From Hymenobacter nivis (GTDB lineage: Bacteria; Bacteroidota; Bacteroidia; Cytophagales; Hymenobacteraceae), in the NCBI RefSeq assembly GCF_003149515.1, contig NZ_CP029145.1, forward strand, positions 496,001-560,000: DNA of 64,000 nucleotides. Reading direction: 5' to 3'. Within the stretch, counting starts at the first letter, position 1. Every line of letters begins with the position of its first letter. Positions 1 through 8,636 of the stretch are shown here, piece after piece. Under the pieces are notes generated by a model that saw only the letters and a list, made by a program, of their open reading frames with translations, ran no database searches and was not told the DNA's origin. The position numbers were made by a program, and so were the translations under genes.

Positions 1-920
1 TCCTCGGTAAGGGCCCCGGCGGCGTCGGCCTGGGCCATGTCCAGTAAGTTGTTGATGAGGGTTTTGAGCTGCTGTAATTCGGCTAGCACCGAGGCGGCGC
101 CCTCGCGGTAGGCAGCCGGCTCGCGCGCGCGCGCAAGCAGCACCTGCAGCTCGCCGATGCTGGCCGTGAGCGGCGTGCGCAGCTCGTGCGAGGCGTTGCG
201 CACGAAGGTGCGCTGGCCCTCAAAGCTGGTCTCGAGCCGGGCCAGCAGGCGGTTGAAGGTGCGGGCGAGGCGCGTCAGCTCGTCGCGCTCGGAGGTGCGC
301 AGCGGGGTTTCGTCCACGCGCCGGTGCAGGTCCTGGGCCGTAATGCGGTCTACTTGGTCGTTGAGGGCCGCGATGGGGGCCAGCGCCCGCCCCGCAAACC
401 CCCGCCCGGTCAGGTAAATCATCAGCAGGCTCACCACAAATACCACCCCCATGATGCTGGCCAGGTACTCCAGGCGCTGGTCCCCGTACGTGTTTTCGGC
501 CGCGGCCACAATGATATAGTCGCCCTGGTTGTCGCGGTAAAAGATGCCCACTGCCTGCCGGGGCCCCAGCGTAAAGTACAATTCCTTGGAGGCCACAATG
601 CGCGCCAGTATGGCGTCGGAGAGTTGCACCCGGTGGTCGGCGGCTACGAAGCGCACCCGCATCTGGTCGTCGTACACCTGCAAAATCTCGTTGTTGAGGG
701 ATTGCAGGTACTTCTTTTCGAAGTCGCGGAAGGCCTCGGCGCGCATCTCATCTTTTTTCAGGTAGATGTAGCCCGTCACCTGGGCCCGCTCGCGCAGCCG
801 CTGCCGGAACTCGCGCCGCGTGTAGCTCTCCTGCAAGGCAAACACGCCCGCTAGCACGGCCAGCAGCAGCACCGCCACCACGCCCAGAAACAGCCACGTC
901 AGCCGGTTGCGAATGGTCAT
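1..920 (-). CDS. Sensor histidine kinase (3' end off the left edge)
   Basis: Reading leftwards from an ATG at 920, the frame stays open to the window edge (306 codons seen). It has an N-terminal membrane segment (about residues 8-28), an extracytoplasmic sensor region, a second membrane segment (about 155-171), a HAMP linker (about 172-225) and a HisKA dimerisation helix whose H-box RNASHELRTPL puts the phospho-accepting His at residue 245. The ATP-binding domain lies beyond the edge. It autophosphorylates and passes phosphate to a response regulator. The partner is almost certainly the OmpR-type regulator just upstream on the same strand (1250-1936), although 330 bp with a palindromic repeat separate them. 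The signal sensed cannot be read from the sequence. Confidence 0.93.
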   Translation of the reverse strand, partial: MTIRNRLTWLFLGVVAVLLLAVLAGVFALQESYTRREFRQRLRERAQVTGYIYLKKDEMRAEAFRDFEKKYLQSLNNEILQVYDDQMRVRFVAADHRVQLSDAILARIVASKELYFTLGPRQAVGIFYRDNQGDYIIVAAAENTYGDQRLEYLASIMGVVFVVSLLMIYLTGRGFAGRALAPIAALNDQVDRITAQDLHRRVDETPLRTSERDELTRLARTFNRLLARLETSFEGQRTFVRNASHELRTPLTASIGELQVLLARAREPAAYREGAASVLAELQQLKTLINNLLDMAQADAAGALTE

Positions 921-1092
921 TCTTTGATAATATGAAAAATATGAAAATGTACTGAATATGAAAGATGTACTTACCGGTTAATTTGGCAAATACGAAAAGG
1001 CAAAAATCATTGCCCTTGCTTGGTTACAAAGGCATTTTCACATTCAGCACATCTACTAAGTACCTGTTGGTAAATAGTTTATGTTAAAACAA

Positions 1093-1195
1093 ACGGCTAT
1101 GCTGAGCTTGTTTAAGCATATATCCACGTAACTAACTCTAAATGTTGTAGTTATTCCCGAATGAGAGATGCTTCGACTGCGCTTAGCATGACGTT
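1093..1195. repeat. Family A palindromic repeat, copy 1
   Basis: Imperfect inverted repeat in the 330-bp gap between response regulator and kinase. The left arm reads about GGCTATGCTGAGCTTGTTTA and the right arm ends GCGCTTAGCATGACG. The arms match the dispersed family seen at seven other places in the window (core AGATGCTTCG..GCTCAGCATGAC). No protein is encoded. The rest of the gap (920-1090) is AT-rich with short ATATGAAA direct repeats and shows nothing else. Confidence 0.75.
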
Positions 1196-1249
1196 CTTTA
1201 CATCAAACTAATTAGCAACGGGTACTTACATCTACCACATTGTAAAGAA

Positions 1250-1936
1250 TTATTCTTCCCGCATCACGTATCCCATGCCCACTACGGTGTGAATCAACTT
1301 CTTATTGAAGCCTTTGTCCACTTTGTTGCGCAGGTAGTTCACGTACACGTCAATCACATTCGAGCCCGTGTCGAACGACTCTTCCCAGGTGTGCTCAGCA
1401 ATTTCGCCCCGGCTCAGCACGCGGCCCTGGTGGCGCAGCAGCAGCTCCAGCAGGTTGAATTCGCGGGCGGTGAGCTTGACGGGCTGGCCGGCCCGCACCA
1501 CGGTTTTAGCGGCCGTGTCCATGGTTAGGTCGGCCAAGTGCAGCTGGTTGCCCTTGGCCCCGGGGCCCTGGCCGCGGCGGCGCGTGAGGGCCCGCACCCG
1601 GGCCAGCAGTTCCACAAAGTCGAAGGGCTTCACCAGGTAGTCGTCGGCCCCACCGTCGAAGCCCAGCAGCTTGTCCTCGGTGGTGCCCAGGGCCGTGAGC
1701 ATGAGGATGGGCAGGTTTTGGTCTTGGGCGCGCACGGCCCGCAGCACCTCCAGCCCGCTCTGGCCGGGCAGAATCACGTCCAGAATCAGCAGGTCAAATT
1801 CCTGGTCTAGGGCCAGGCGCTGGCCGTAGGGCCCGTCGTAGGCCACGGCCACGTCGTAGCCCTCCTCCTCCAGCCCGCGCCGGATGAAGGCCGACACCTT
1901 GGGTTCGTCTTCGACCAGCAGAATCTTCGTTGCCAT
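1250..1936 (-). CDS. OmpR/PhoB-family response regulator
   Basis: A 228-residue DNA-binding response regulator. The receiver domain starts MATKILLVEDEP, with the acidic pocket at residues 10-11, the phospho-acceptor Asp at residue 53 (LILDVILPG) and the conserved Lys in LVKPF. The C-terminal half is a winged-helix Trans_reg_C domain (LTAREFNLLELLL; SNVIDVYVNYLRNKVD). The frame is open upstream to 2056, but the ATG at 1936 directly begins the receiver fold, so that start is chosen. It is the probable partner of the kinase at 1-920, as it lies upstream on the same strand. Target genes are unknown. Confidence 0.95.
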   Translation of the reverse strand: MATKILLVEDEPKVSAFIRRGLEEEGYDVAVAYDGPYGQRLALDQEFDLLILDVILPGQSGLEVLRAVRAQDQNLPILMLTALGTTEDKLLGFDGGADDYLVKPFDFVELLARVRALTRRRGQGPGAKGNQLHLADLTMDTAAKTVVRAGQPVKLTAREFNLLELLLRHQGRVLSRGEIAEHTWEESFDTGSNVIDVYVNYLRNKVDKGFNKKLIHTVVGMGYVMREE

Positions 1937-2082
1937 GGCCCGCAAAGAAAGCGCCCGGCCGTCCATGCGGCCCGCCCCGGGGCCCAAAAAAGTCCCGGCC
2001 GCAACCGGCCGGGGCTCAAAAAGGACAATAAATGCCGGGGCGCTACGGCCCGACAAAGGGTCGCGGCGACGCCTGAGGCCTC

Positions 2083-3380
2083 TTATTTCGTCGTCACGCG
2101 CACGTCCACCCGGCGGTTTTGCTGGCGGCCGTCGGGCGTGTCGTTGCTGGCCATGGGGTGGGCCACGCCGTAGCCTTCCGCGGTGAGGCGGCCGGTGGTC
2201 ACACGCCCAGGCCCTCCAGTTTGGCCAGCACGGCGGCGGCCCGCTGGCCCGAAAGCTTCAGGTTCGAAGCCGCATTGCCGCGGGTGTCGGTGTAGCCACC
2301 CAGTTTCAGCTTTACGGCCGGGTAGGTTTTCAGGATGGCGGCCACGTTGCCAAGCTGCTCCTGCGAATCGGGCAGCAAGTCGCTGGTGCCGGTTTGGAAC
2401 AGCAAGCGGTCGAGCGAGAACCAGGTGGTCTTGTCCACCGCCTTGCTTTTGTCTTCGATGAACGCCACCAGCCGCCGCTCCACGCCGTTGGCGGGTACTT
2501 GCAGGGCGGTGCCGTCGGCCAGTTTCAGCTCGCCCAGGGTGCCCAGTTTGTTCCACCCGGCCTTCAGGGCCAGTTCGGCCGAGTCGAGGGCCGCGCCCGC
2601 CGTGGCGCCCAGCGTGCGGGTGGTACCGGACGGGCTAGTGGTGGTATCGACGGTGGGGGTAGCTGCGGGCGTGTTGTTGCGGCCCTTCAGGAAATAAATC
2701 AGCCCCGCAATAACTGCCAGCACCAGCAGAATGAGCGGCCAGCGCGAGCTGCCGCCCGTGGGGGCCGGCTCGGGAATTACCGTGCGCACCGGGCTAGGCA
2801 GGGGCGGGGCGGCGGTGGGCGCTGGGGCCCCCAGGCCACTGGCAAAGCTGGATGCGGTGGCGCCCAGGCCCTCCAGCCCCACCAGCCCGGCCAGGCTGCT
2901 GAGGCCACTGGGCAGCTTGGCCATTACCTGGGTTTTCAGGCTCTGCAACATGCTCGATAAGACGCTGGCGTCTAGGCTATCGGTGCTGGTATGCTGCCCT
3001 AGCAGGCCCAGGATGGCCGGCCCGGCCATGTCCATCAACGAGCCTGCTGAAGCCGACGATACCCCAGCGTAATTACCAAGCGCGGAAGCCACCGCGCCGG
3101 TGATGCCCGCGTTGCCAAACAGCGACGCGAGCAGGCCGGGGCCCGTAGCTCCCGCGTCGCTGCTGCCGCTGCTTAGCAGGTCCAGCAGGCCGCTGGGGGC
3201 GGCCAGGTGGCTGCCCTCGGTCTGGTAGGCTTGTTGGCTGAGGGCCAGGGTTTCCTGGGCCCCGCCCGGGGTGCTGGCGCGGTTGATAACGGCGCCCAGC
3301 ACCAGCGGAATGATGCCACCCGGTGCTCTCTGCACCGCCCCTTCGCTCTCGCCGAGCTTGGCCGCTACACCGCCCGCCAA
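2083..3380 (-). pseudogene. DUF937 + OmpA-like domain protein, frameshifted
   Basis: The N-terminal part resembles DUF937/YidB-like proteins (helical, GGVAAKLGESEGAVQ). It is followed by one membrane segment (WPLILLVLAVIAGLIYFL) and an OmpA-type peptidoglycan-binding domain (SLDRLLFQTGTSDLLPDS; GGYTDTRG). The frame stops after LEGLGV at about 2200, while the rest of the OmpA domain (TTGRLTAEGYG ... NRRVDVRV) continues in another frame to 2083. An extra GT in a GTGTG run explains the shift. The start is also unclear: a TTG at 3380 begins GGVAAK, but upstream codons (FLSTIKDLFSSQL) still look like the family although no ATG precedes them. It is either a decaying gene or two sequence errors. Confidence 0.8.
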
Positions 3381-3586
3381 CTGGCTAGAGAATAGATCTT
3401 TGATTGTGCTCAGAAAATCTGCAGTTAGTAAGGAATGGATGGGTGAAAGACATGATAATGAGCATCTAAATATATAAATGTAATGCCAGCGTGTAACAAA
3501 AGCCCCGAGTTGTTCTATTCTATCTCTAGCCTGGGTAGCTCCCGCCCGGGCGTATTTACTCTGCTCGCTGGGCCCCGGGACTCACT

Positions 3587-3623
3587 AAAAAAGACCGCCC
3601 AGCTTGGCTAGGCGGTCTTTTTT
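3587..3623 (-). terminator. Intrinsic terminator after the TPR gene
   Basis: A hairpin with stem AAAAAAGACCGCC / GGCGGTCTTTTTT and loop CAGCTTGGCTA. It is symmetric and so could work on both strands, but it lies 34 bp past the stop of the TPR gene at 3657 and upstream of the DUF937/OmpA gene, so minus-strand use is most likely. Confidence 0.85.
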
Positions 3624-3656
3624 GTGAGCCCTAGGGCTCAAGTGGTTCCGTGCGTT

Positions 3657-3998
3657 TTAGTCTTCGTCCTCGTAGTCCAAGCCCAGGCAGCTGTTTAGCG
3701 CCTGTTGCAGCTCGCTGGCGGCGTGCAGCTGGCCGGCCTTGCGGCTCACCACCAAGCCTTTGCGGTACACCTGCTCGGCCTCGTCCTTGCGGCCGAAGCC
3801 TTCGAGCAGCTTGCCGGCGTGGTAGTAAGTGCCCACGTAGTCGGGGTGTTCGGCCAGGAGTTTTTGGTAGTATTCCCAGGCCACCAGGGGCTCGGCGGCG
3901 CGGTATTCGGTGGCCAGGGCGTAGGCGGTGAACGGGTCGGCGGGGTCGTTGGCGTAAAAGGCCAGCAGTTGTTCTAAACGGGTGGGGGCGGCGCTCAT
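3657..3998 (-). CDS. Small TPR-repeat protein
   Basis: A protein of 113 residues from the ATG at 3998 (MSAAPTRLEQLLAFY). It contains about two tetratricopeptide repeats, including the helical patterns DPFTAYALATEY, AWEYYQKLLAEHPDYV and AEQVYRKGLVV, and ends in an acidic tail (DYEDED). TPR folds mediate protein-protein contacts; no partner can be named. A longer in-frame start exists at 4055 but adds a basic, non-TPR leader and runs into the likely etfB promoter region. A terminator follows at 3587-3623. Confidence 0.8.
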   Translation of the reverse strand: MSAAPTRLEQLLAFYANDPADPFTAYALATEYRAAEPLVAWEYYQKLLAEHPDYVGTYYHAGKLLEGFGRKDEAEQVYRKGLVVSRKAGQLHAASELQQALNSCLGLDYEDED

Positions 3999-4016
3999 CG
4001 GAATGGGAGATTTGGC

Positions 4017-4024
4017 TATCTTTG
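4017..4024 (+). promoter_or_regulatory. Possible TAnnTTTG -7 promoter element for etfB
   Basis: TATCTTTG matches the Bacteroidota -7 consensus TAnnTTTG. It lies about 140 bp before the etfB ATG in the divergent gap with the TPR gene. No clear -33 TTG box is seen at the usual spacing, so the assignment is tentative. Confidence 0.35.
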
Positions 4025-4164
4025 GGCCGGCAAAAGTGCGGCTTTTACGCCGCATATTAACGGTAGCGCTTACCGGGGCCCCACGGATGAACCTCTGCGG
4101 TGCGCGGCCGGTTATTATGCATGCCGCTTATTTTGCGCTCTCTGCTCACTCAAATTCTGCCTAG

Positions 4165-4905
4165 ATGAAGTTTCTGGTTTGCATTTCCAACGTGCCCGAC
4201 ACGACCACCAAAATCAGCTTTACGCCCGATAACAAGGAGTTCAACAAAGCCGGGGTACAGTTCGTCATCAACCCCTGGGACGAATACGCCCTCACCCGCG
4301 CCATCGAGCTGAAGGAGGCCAACGCCGGCAGCACTGTGACGGTGCTGAACGTGGGCGAGGCCGACACCGAGCCTAATATCCGCAAGGCTTTGGCCATCGG
4401 GGCCGACGACGCCATTCGCGTCAACGCTGCCCCGCAGGACGCCTTTTTCGTGGCCGAGCAGATTGCGGCTGTGGCTAAAGACGGCGGCTACGACGTGATT
4501 CTGATGGGCAAGGAAAGCATCGACTACAACGGCTTCCAGGTGCACGGCATGGTGGGCGAGCTGCTCGGCATCCCCACGGTAGCCCCGGCCATGAAACTGG
4601 ACCTGGCTGGCACCACCGCCACGCTGGAGCGCGAGATTGAGGGCGGCAAGGAGATTGTGGAAGTGAGCACGCCCTTTGTGGCCTCGTGCCAGCAGCCCAT
4701 GTGCGAGCCCCGCATCCCCAACATGCGCGGCATCATGACGGCCCGCACCAAGCCCCTGAAGGTGGTGCCCCCAGTGGGCGACCCCGCCCGCACTCAGGTG
4801 GCCGAATTTGCGTTGCCCCCCAAGAAGCAGGGCGTCAAGCTTATCGACGCTGCCAACGCTGGCGAGCTTATCAAGCTGCTGCGCAACGAAGCCAAAGTCA
4901 TTTAA
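4165..4905 (+). CDS. etfB: Electron transfer flavoprotein, beta subunit
   Basis: A 246-residue ETF beta subunit, the usual family length. It begins MKFLVCISNVPDTTTKI and carries the AMP-binding segment and the C-terminal QQPMCEPRIPNMRGIMTA signature. With EtfA it forms the soluble FAD heterodimer that carries electrons from acyl-CoA and other dehydrogenases to the quinone pool through ETF-quinone oxidoreductase. etfA follows 125 bp downstream on the same strand, with a family A palindrome in between. That hairpin may adjust the relative amounts of the two subunits (inference). Confidence 0.96.
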   Translation: MKFLVCISNVPDTTTKISFTPDNKEFNKAGVQFVINPWDEYALTRAIELKEANAGSTVTVLNVGEADTEPNIRKALAIGADDAIRVNAAPQDAFFVAEQIAAVAKDGGYDVILMGKESIDYNGFQVHGMVGELLGIPTVAPAMKLDLAGTTATLEREIEGGKEIVEVSTPFVASCQQPMCEPRIPNMRGIMTARTKPLKVVPPVGDPARTQVAEFALPPKKQGVKLIDAANAGELIKLLRNEAKVI

Positions 4906-4912
4906 TTCTATT

Positions 4913-5017
4913 TGTCATGCTGACGAAGGAAGCATCTTATCACGGCTGCTTTCGTCGCAATCACTAATTCTAACGGCGCCAGCGTGATAAGGTCCTTCGC
5001 TGCGCTCAGGATGACAA
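4913..5017. repeat. Family A palindromic repeat, copy 2 (between etfB and etfA)
   Basis: Inverted repeat with arms TGTCATGCTGACGAAGGAAG / CCTTCGCTGCGCTCAGGATG and inner arms TTATCACG / CGTGATAA. It fills the gap between two genes whose products are needed in equal amounts, so its RNA hairpin would lie inside the etf transcript. Confidence 0.8.
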
Positions 5018-5030
5018 AAAAGTAAAAATC

Positions 5031-6008
5031 ATGTCCGTTCTAGTAGTTGTTGAATGCGCCGAGGGCGAAGTTAAAAAGTCGTCGCTTGAAGTGGCCACCT
5101 ACGGGGCCCGGGTGGCCGCCATGTTGGGCACCACGGCCACGGCCATCGCCGTGGGCGAGGCCACGGAAGCCAGCCTGGCCAAGCTCGGTGAGCAGGGCAT
5201 CACGAAAGTGCTGTACGACGCTGAGCCCCGCCTCAAGGATTTTGTGAACAACGCCTACACTAAGCTCATCGCCACGGCGGCCGAGCAGGAGGGGGTCCAG
5301 GTGCTGGTGCTGGCCAATTCCAACATCGGTGCTTCGGTGGGCTCGCGCCTGTCGGTGCGCCTCAAGGCCAGCCTGGCCACCAACGTGGTGGAGTTGCCCA
5401 AAACCGACGGCGGCCAGTTCGTGGTGAAGCGCGGCGCGTTTTCGGGTAAGGCGTTTTCGGATGTGGTGCTGAGCGGCGACCGCAAAATCGTTGCCGTGAA
5501 AAAGAACAGCCTGGAGGCCCGGCACGAGGCTGGCAAAACCGCCGAGGTGGTGGCCTTCGCCGCCCAGCTCACCGACGCCGACTTTGCCGACGCGCCCAAG
5601 CAAGTAGTGATGCAGGAGCAAACCGGCGGCGTGCTGCTGCCCGAGGCCGCACTCGTGGTATCGGGCGGCCGCGGCATGAAGGGCCCCGAGAACTGGCACC
5701 TCATCGAGGAGCTGGCCCAGGCCCTGCACGCCGGCACCGCCTGCTCGAAGCCGGTGAGCGACGTGGACTGGCGCCCTCACCACGAGCACGTGGGCCAAAC
5801 GGGCATCACCATTTCGCCCAACCTGTACATCGCCTGCGGCATTTCGGGCGCCATCCAGCACCTGGCCGGCGTGAACAGCTCGAAGGTCATCGTGGTCATC
5901 AATAAAGACCCTGAGGCGCCGTTTTTCAAAGCCGCCGACTACGGCATTGTGGGCGACGTGTTCGACGTGCTGCCCAAGCTGACGGCCGCCGTAAAAGAAT
6001 TGAACTAG
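5031..6008 (+). CDS. etfA: Electron transfer flavoprotein, alpha subunit
   Basis: A 325-residue ETF alpha subunit. The N-terminal ETF domain starts [14 protein letters not shown]. The C-terminal FAD-binding domain (about 200-325) shows [17 protein letters not shown], the [19 protein letters not shown] flavin-binding stretch, and [14 protein letters not shown]. It partners EtfB encoded just upstream and holds the FAD. A strong terminator follows 15 bp after the stop, closing the etfB-etfA unit. Confidence 0.97.
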   Translation: MSVLVVVECAEGEVKKSSLEVATYGARVAAMLGTTATAIAVGEATEASLAKLGEQGITKVLYDAEPRLKDFVNNAYTKLIATAAEQEGVQVLVLANSNIGASVGSRLSVRLKASLATNVVELPKTDGGQFVVKRGAFSGKAFSDVVLSGDRKIVAVKKNSLEARHEAGKTAEVVAFAAQLTDADFADAPKQVVMQEQTGGVLLPEAALVVSGGRGMKGPENWHLIEELAQALHAGTACSKPVSDVDWRPHHEHVGQTGITISPNLYIACGISGAIQHLAGVNSSKVIVVINKDPEAPFFKAADYGIVGDVFDVLPKLTAAVKELN

Positions 6009-6023
6009 CCCCGCGGGGCCGGT

Positions 6024-6073
6024 AAGAACCTGGGGCCCCGGAACATATTCCGGGGCCCCAGGTTCTTTTTTTT
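6024..6073 (+). terminator. Strong intrinsic terminator of the etf operon
   Basis: A near-perfect 18-bp stem, AAGAACCTGGGGCCCCGG / CCGGGGCCCCAGGTTCTT, with a short AACATATT loop and a T8 tract. The stem is built around two GGGGCCCC octamers. Confidence 0.93.
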
Positions 6074-6199
6074 GGGCGGCACGCTATTCTTCCGGGCCGT
6101 TCTCCTTTATTTGCCGTAACGTTCAACTATTCATCCTACCTTCTAAGGCCCCCCGTTCGCCCGGGGCCCCAACCGCAGGTCAGCGGTAGCCAACTTCCC

Positions 6200-6820
6200 T
6201 TGAAAAAAATCCAGCTTGAAATTTTAGGCCTTTCCTCCAGCCAGTCGCAGTCCGGCTCTTTCGCCCTGATCCTGGGCGAGAAGCACGGCAACCGCCGCTT
6301 GCCCATCATCATCGGCATGTTTGAGGCCCAGAGCATCGCCATCCAGATTGAGAAAATCAGCCCTACCCGGCCGCTGACGCACGATTTGTTCAAGGCTTTC
6401 GCCGAACACGTGCACGTGGCCATCATCGAGGTGGTGATTTCCGACCTCAAAGAGGGCGTGTTTTACTCGCGCATTGTGTGCTCGGATGGTGCCACCACGT
6501 TTGAGATTGACGCCCGGCCCTCCGATGCCATCGCCATCGGCCTGCGCTTCGACGTGCCCATCTTCACGGTGGAAAGTGTGCTGAGCGAAGCCGGTATCAT
6601 CCTGTCCGACCTTGATGAGGGCGGTGAGGAAACCGACGATGACGACGATGACGACACCGACGGCGAAAAGGAAACCCCCAAGGCCCCGCGCCCCACCGAG
6701 CCCAGCGGCCAGGTGCCGGTCGAAGAGCTCAGCAAGATGCTGAGCCAGGCCCTTGAAAAGGAGGATTACGAAAAAGCCGCCAAAATCCGCGACGAGCTCA
6801 ACAAGCGCAACGGCCAGTAG
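6200..6820 (+). CDS. Bifunctional nuclease-domain (DUF151) protein with C-terminal UVR motif
   Basis: A 206-residue protein. Residues 1-130 form the BFN/DUF151 domain (LPIIIGMFEAQSIAIQIE; ARPSDAIAIGLRFDVPIFT). An acidic run follows (EETDDDDDDDTD, about 144-156). A UvrB/UvrC-type motif ends the protein (MLSQALEKEDYEKAAKIRDE). Family members have been linked to nuclease activity and, through the UVR motif, to protein contacts; the exact role here is unknown. The only plausible start is TTG at 6200 (MKKIQLEILGL); no ATG lies in frame nearby. It sits between two terminators and is probably monocistronic. Confidence 0.88.
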   Translation: MKKIQLEILGLSSSQSQSGSFALILGEKHGNRRLPIIIGMFEAQSIAIQIEKISPTRPLTHDLFKAFAEHVHVAIIEVVISDLKEGVFYSRIVCSDGATTFEIDARPSDAIAIGLRFDVPIFTVESVLSEAGIILSDLDEGGEETDDDDDDDTDGEKETPKAPRPTEPSGQVPVEELSKMLSQALEKEDYEKAAKIRDELNKRNGQ

Positions 6821-6838
6821 GGCCCCCGCTGTTTGTAC

Positions 6839-6877
6839 CAATAGCGCCTTTCCCGCCCGGAGAGGCGCTATTGCTTT
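6839..6877 (+). terminator. Intrinsic terminator after the BFN gene
   Basis: Stem AATAGCGCC / GGCGCTATT with a CG-rich loop, followed by GCTTTT. It lies 18 bp after the stop at 6820. Confidence 0.75.
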
Positions 6878-6900
6878 TCGCCTATTCACTACCAATTTCG

Positions 6901-7437
6901 ATGAATCCTTCCGACGAGGCCCTGCGCTATCCTATTGGCCACTTCCAGCTGCCCACCGCCCCGCTGGGGGCCCGCGGCCGCGCGCCCTATTTGCAGCAGC
7001 TGGCCGACCTGCCGGCTCTGCTGGCAGCGGCGGCCCAGGCCGTGGGCGGCGTGCGCCTGGAGCAGCCTTACCGCCCCGGCGGCTGGAGCGGCCGCCAGCT
7101 CATCCACCACGTGGCCGACTCGCACATGAACTGCTATTTCCGGTTCCGGCTGGCCCTAACGGAGGATAACCCCACCGTCCGGCCCTACAACGAAGCGGCC
7201 TGGGCCGCGCTGCCCGACGTGGCCGCCACGCCCATTACCGTGTCGCTGGCGCTGCTGGAGGCCCTGCACACGCGCTGGCTGGTGCTGCTGCACCACCTGA
7301 GCGAGGCGCAGTGGCAGCGCACCTTCTACCACCCCGGCTACAAAACCACGTCCACGTTGGAGCAGGCGCTGGTGCAGTACACTTGGCACGGGCAGCACCA
7401 CCTGGCCCACGTGGAGTTGCTGCTGCCTCGCGGATAG
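6901..7437 (+). CDS. YfiT/DinB-family metal-dependent hydrolase or thiol transferase
   Basis: A 178-residue four-helix DinB-like protein. The metal-binding His pattern is visible as HHVADSHMN and, near the C-terminus, WHGQHHLAHV, which is the YfiT arrangement of three His ligands. YfiT/BstA relatives have been assigned bacillithiol S-transferase or amidohydrolase-type roles; substrate unknown here. The ATG at 6901 (MNPSDEALRYPIGHF) is chosen because family members start with this Tyr-Pro-Ile-Gly segment; the upstream in-frame start at 6871 lies inside the preceding terminator. Confidence 0.88.
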   Translation: MNPSDEALRYPIGHFQLPTAPLGARGRAPYLQQLADLPALLAAAAQAVGGVRLEQPYRPGGWSGRQLIHHVADSHMNCYFRFRLALTEDNPTVRPYNEAAWAALPDVAATPITVSLALLEALHTRWLVLLHHLSEAQWQRTFYHPGYKTTSTLEQALVQYTWHGQHHLAHVELLLPRG

Positions 7438-7589
7438 GGCCCCCAACGCTGCCAAAGCAAAAGCCCCGGCTGCAAACGCAACTTTGTCCTTACCCAAATC
7501 TTTAGCTGGCTTCTTGGAAGTAGCGTGAGCGCTTTTTTTCGCTGGCTAACACCACTCGAAAAGCCGCAATCTGGGCAAGCATTCGTCTA

Positions 7590-7626
7590 AAAAAGCCCTT
7601 CCGGCCGCATGGCCGAAAGGGCTTTT
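7590..7626. terminator. Intrinsic terminator between the YfiT and mlaF genes
   Basis: Perfect-type hairpin AAAAGCCCTTCCGGCC / GGCCGAAAGGGCTTTT around GCAT. It is symmetric, so it may end both the plus-strand YfiT gene and the minus-strand mla transcript, which converge here. The rest of the 300-bp gap has a small palindrome GTTGCAAACGCAAC near 7647 and short ATCAGTGA repeats, with no gene. Confidence 0.85.
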
Positions 7627-7736
7627 GAGTTTTGGGGAAGGACAAGGTTGCAAACGCAACCAGGGCTTTTCTACTGATCAGTCTTCACTACCTAAAAAAT
7701 CAGTGAAATCACGCTTAATCACAGTGATTCAGTGAT

Positions 7737-8540
7737 TTAAATGTTAGCACCTTGCTCGTCGGTGATGGCAGCAAGGCCGCCCTCGTCGTCCACCCGCTTG
7801 GCGGCGCGCACCAAGCTGCTGCTGAAGATAAACTCTTTAAGCTCGGGTACTTCCACGTTCAAAATTTCGTCCTTGGTGCCGTCCCATAGCTTTTGGCCTT
7901 CGTAGAGGAAGATGATGTGTTCGCCGATTTCAATCACCGAGTTCATGTCGTGGGTCACAATGACGGTGGTGATGTTGTACTCGTGGGTGATTTCGTGGAT
8001 CAGGTTGTCAATCTTGATGCTCGTGGCCGGGTCGAGGCCGGAGTTGGGCTCGTCGCAAAACAGGTAGGTACACTGCGGAGCAATGGCGCGGGCAATGCCC
8101 ACGCGCTTTTTCATGCCGCCTGAAACTTCGGCCGGCATTTTGGTACCCGCGTTTTCGAGGCCTACGCGCTTGAGGCAAAATTCTACCCGGTCGCGGCGCT
8201 CTTCGGCCGACATTTCAGGCGTGAGCATTTGCAGCGGGAAGGCCACGTTTTCGGCCACCGTCATCGAGTCGAACAGCGCCGAGCCCTGAAACAGCATCCC
8301 GATTTTGCGGCGGATTTCCTGGCGGATGCCCACTTTGTTGTTGGTGTACACCGTGCCATCGAAGGTGATAGAGCCGATGTCGGGCTTCATCAGGCCCACA
8401 ATGCACTGCAAGAGCACGCTTTTGCCAGTGCCTGAGCCGCCGAGCAACAGGTTGCACTTGCCCGTTTCGAAGGTGCAGTTGATGCCTTTAAGCACGGGGT
8501 TGCCGTCGAAAGCTTTCTGGACGTTAGATACCTCAATCAT
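7737..8540 (-). CDS. mlaF: ABC transporter ATP-binding protein, MlaF type
   Basis: A 267-residue ATPase starting MIEVSNVQKAFDGNPVL at 8540. Walker A GGSGTGKSV, Q-loop, signature VSGGMKKRVGIARA and Walker B LFCDEPNSGLDP are all present. The GGMKKRV signature is typical of MlaF/Ttg2A subunits, which power phospholipid transport between the inner and outer membranes. It follows mlaE (8636-9367) on the same strand, 95 bp apart. A further in-frame start at 8612 would read through the repeat between the two genes and is less likely. No MCE-domain (mlaD) gene follows; transcription meets a terminator. Confidence 0.93.
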   Translation of the reverse strand: MIEVSNVQKAFDGNPVLKGINCTFETGKCNLLLGGSGTGKSVLLQCIVGLMKPDIGSITFDGTVYTNNKVGIRQEIRRKIGMLFQGSALFDSMTVAENVAFPLQMLTPEMSAEERRDRVEFCLKRVGLENAGTKMPAEVSGGMKKRVGIARAIAPQCTYLFCDEPNSGLDPATSIKIDNLIHEITHEYNITTVIVTHDMNSVIEIGEHIIFLYEGQKLWDGTKDEILNVEVPELKEFIFSSSLVRAAKRVDDEGGLAAITDEQGANI

Positions 8541-8544
8541 ATTC

Positions 8545-8636
8545 AGTGAGTTAATGATTGAATGAGCGAATGAGCGAATGAGTGTTGGGCCAGTAACTGG
8601 CACCTCGCTCATTTACGCATTCGCTCATTCGCTCCT
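8545..8636. repeat. Inverted repeat with GAATGAGC direct repeats between mlaE and mlaF
   Basis: The left half holds three GAATGAGCG-like units and the right half reads CGCTCATTTACGCATTCGCTCATTCG, so the halves pair. It occupies the whole gap between the two operon genes and has no second copy in the window. Confidence 0.6.

Noticed and set aside
186..854. Long plus-strand frame over the left-edge kinase
   Set aside because: It is antisense to a clear histidine kinase; GC-rich codon use keeps shadow frames open.
7156..7497. Minus-strand frame with a Lys/Ala-rich start (histone H1-like look)
   Set aside because: Mostly antisense to the YfiT gene and lacks a proper start; the Lys-rich part is only about 20 codons long.
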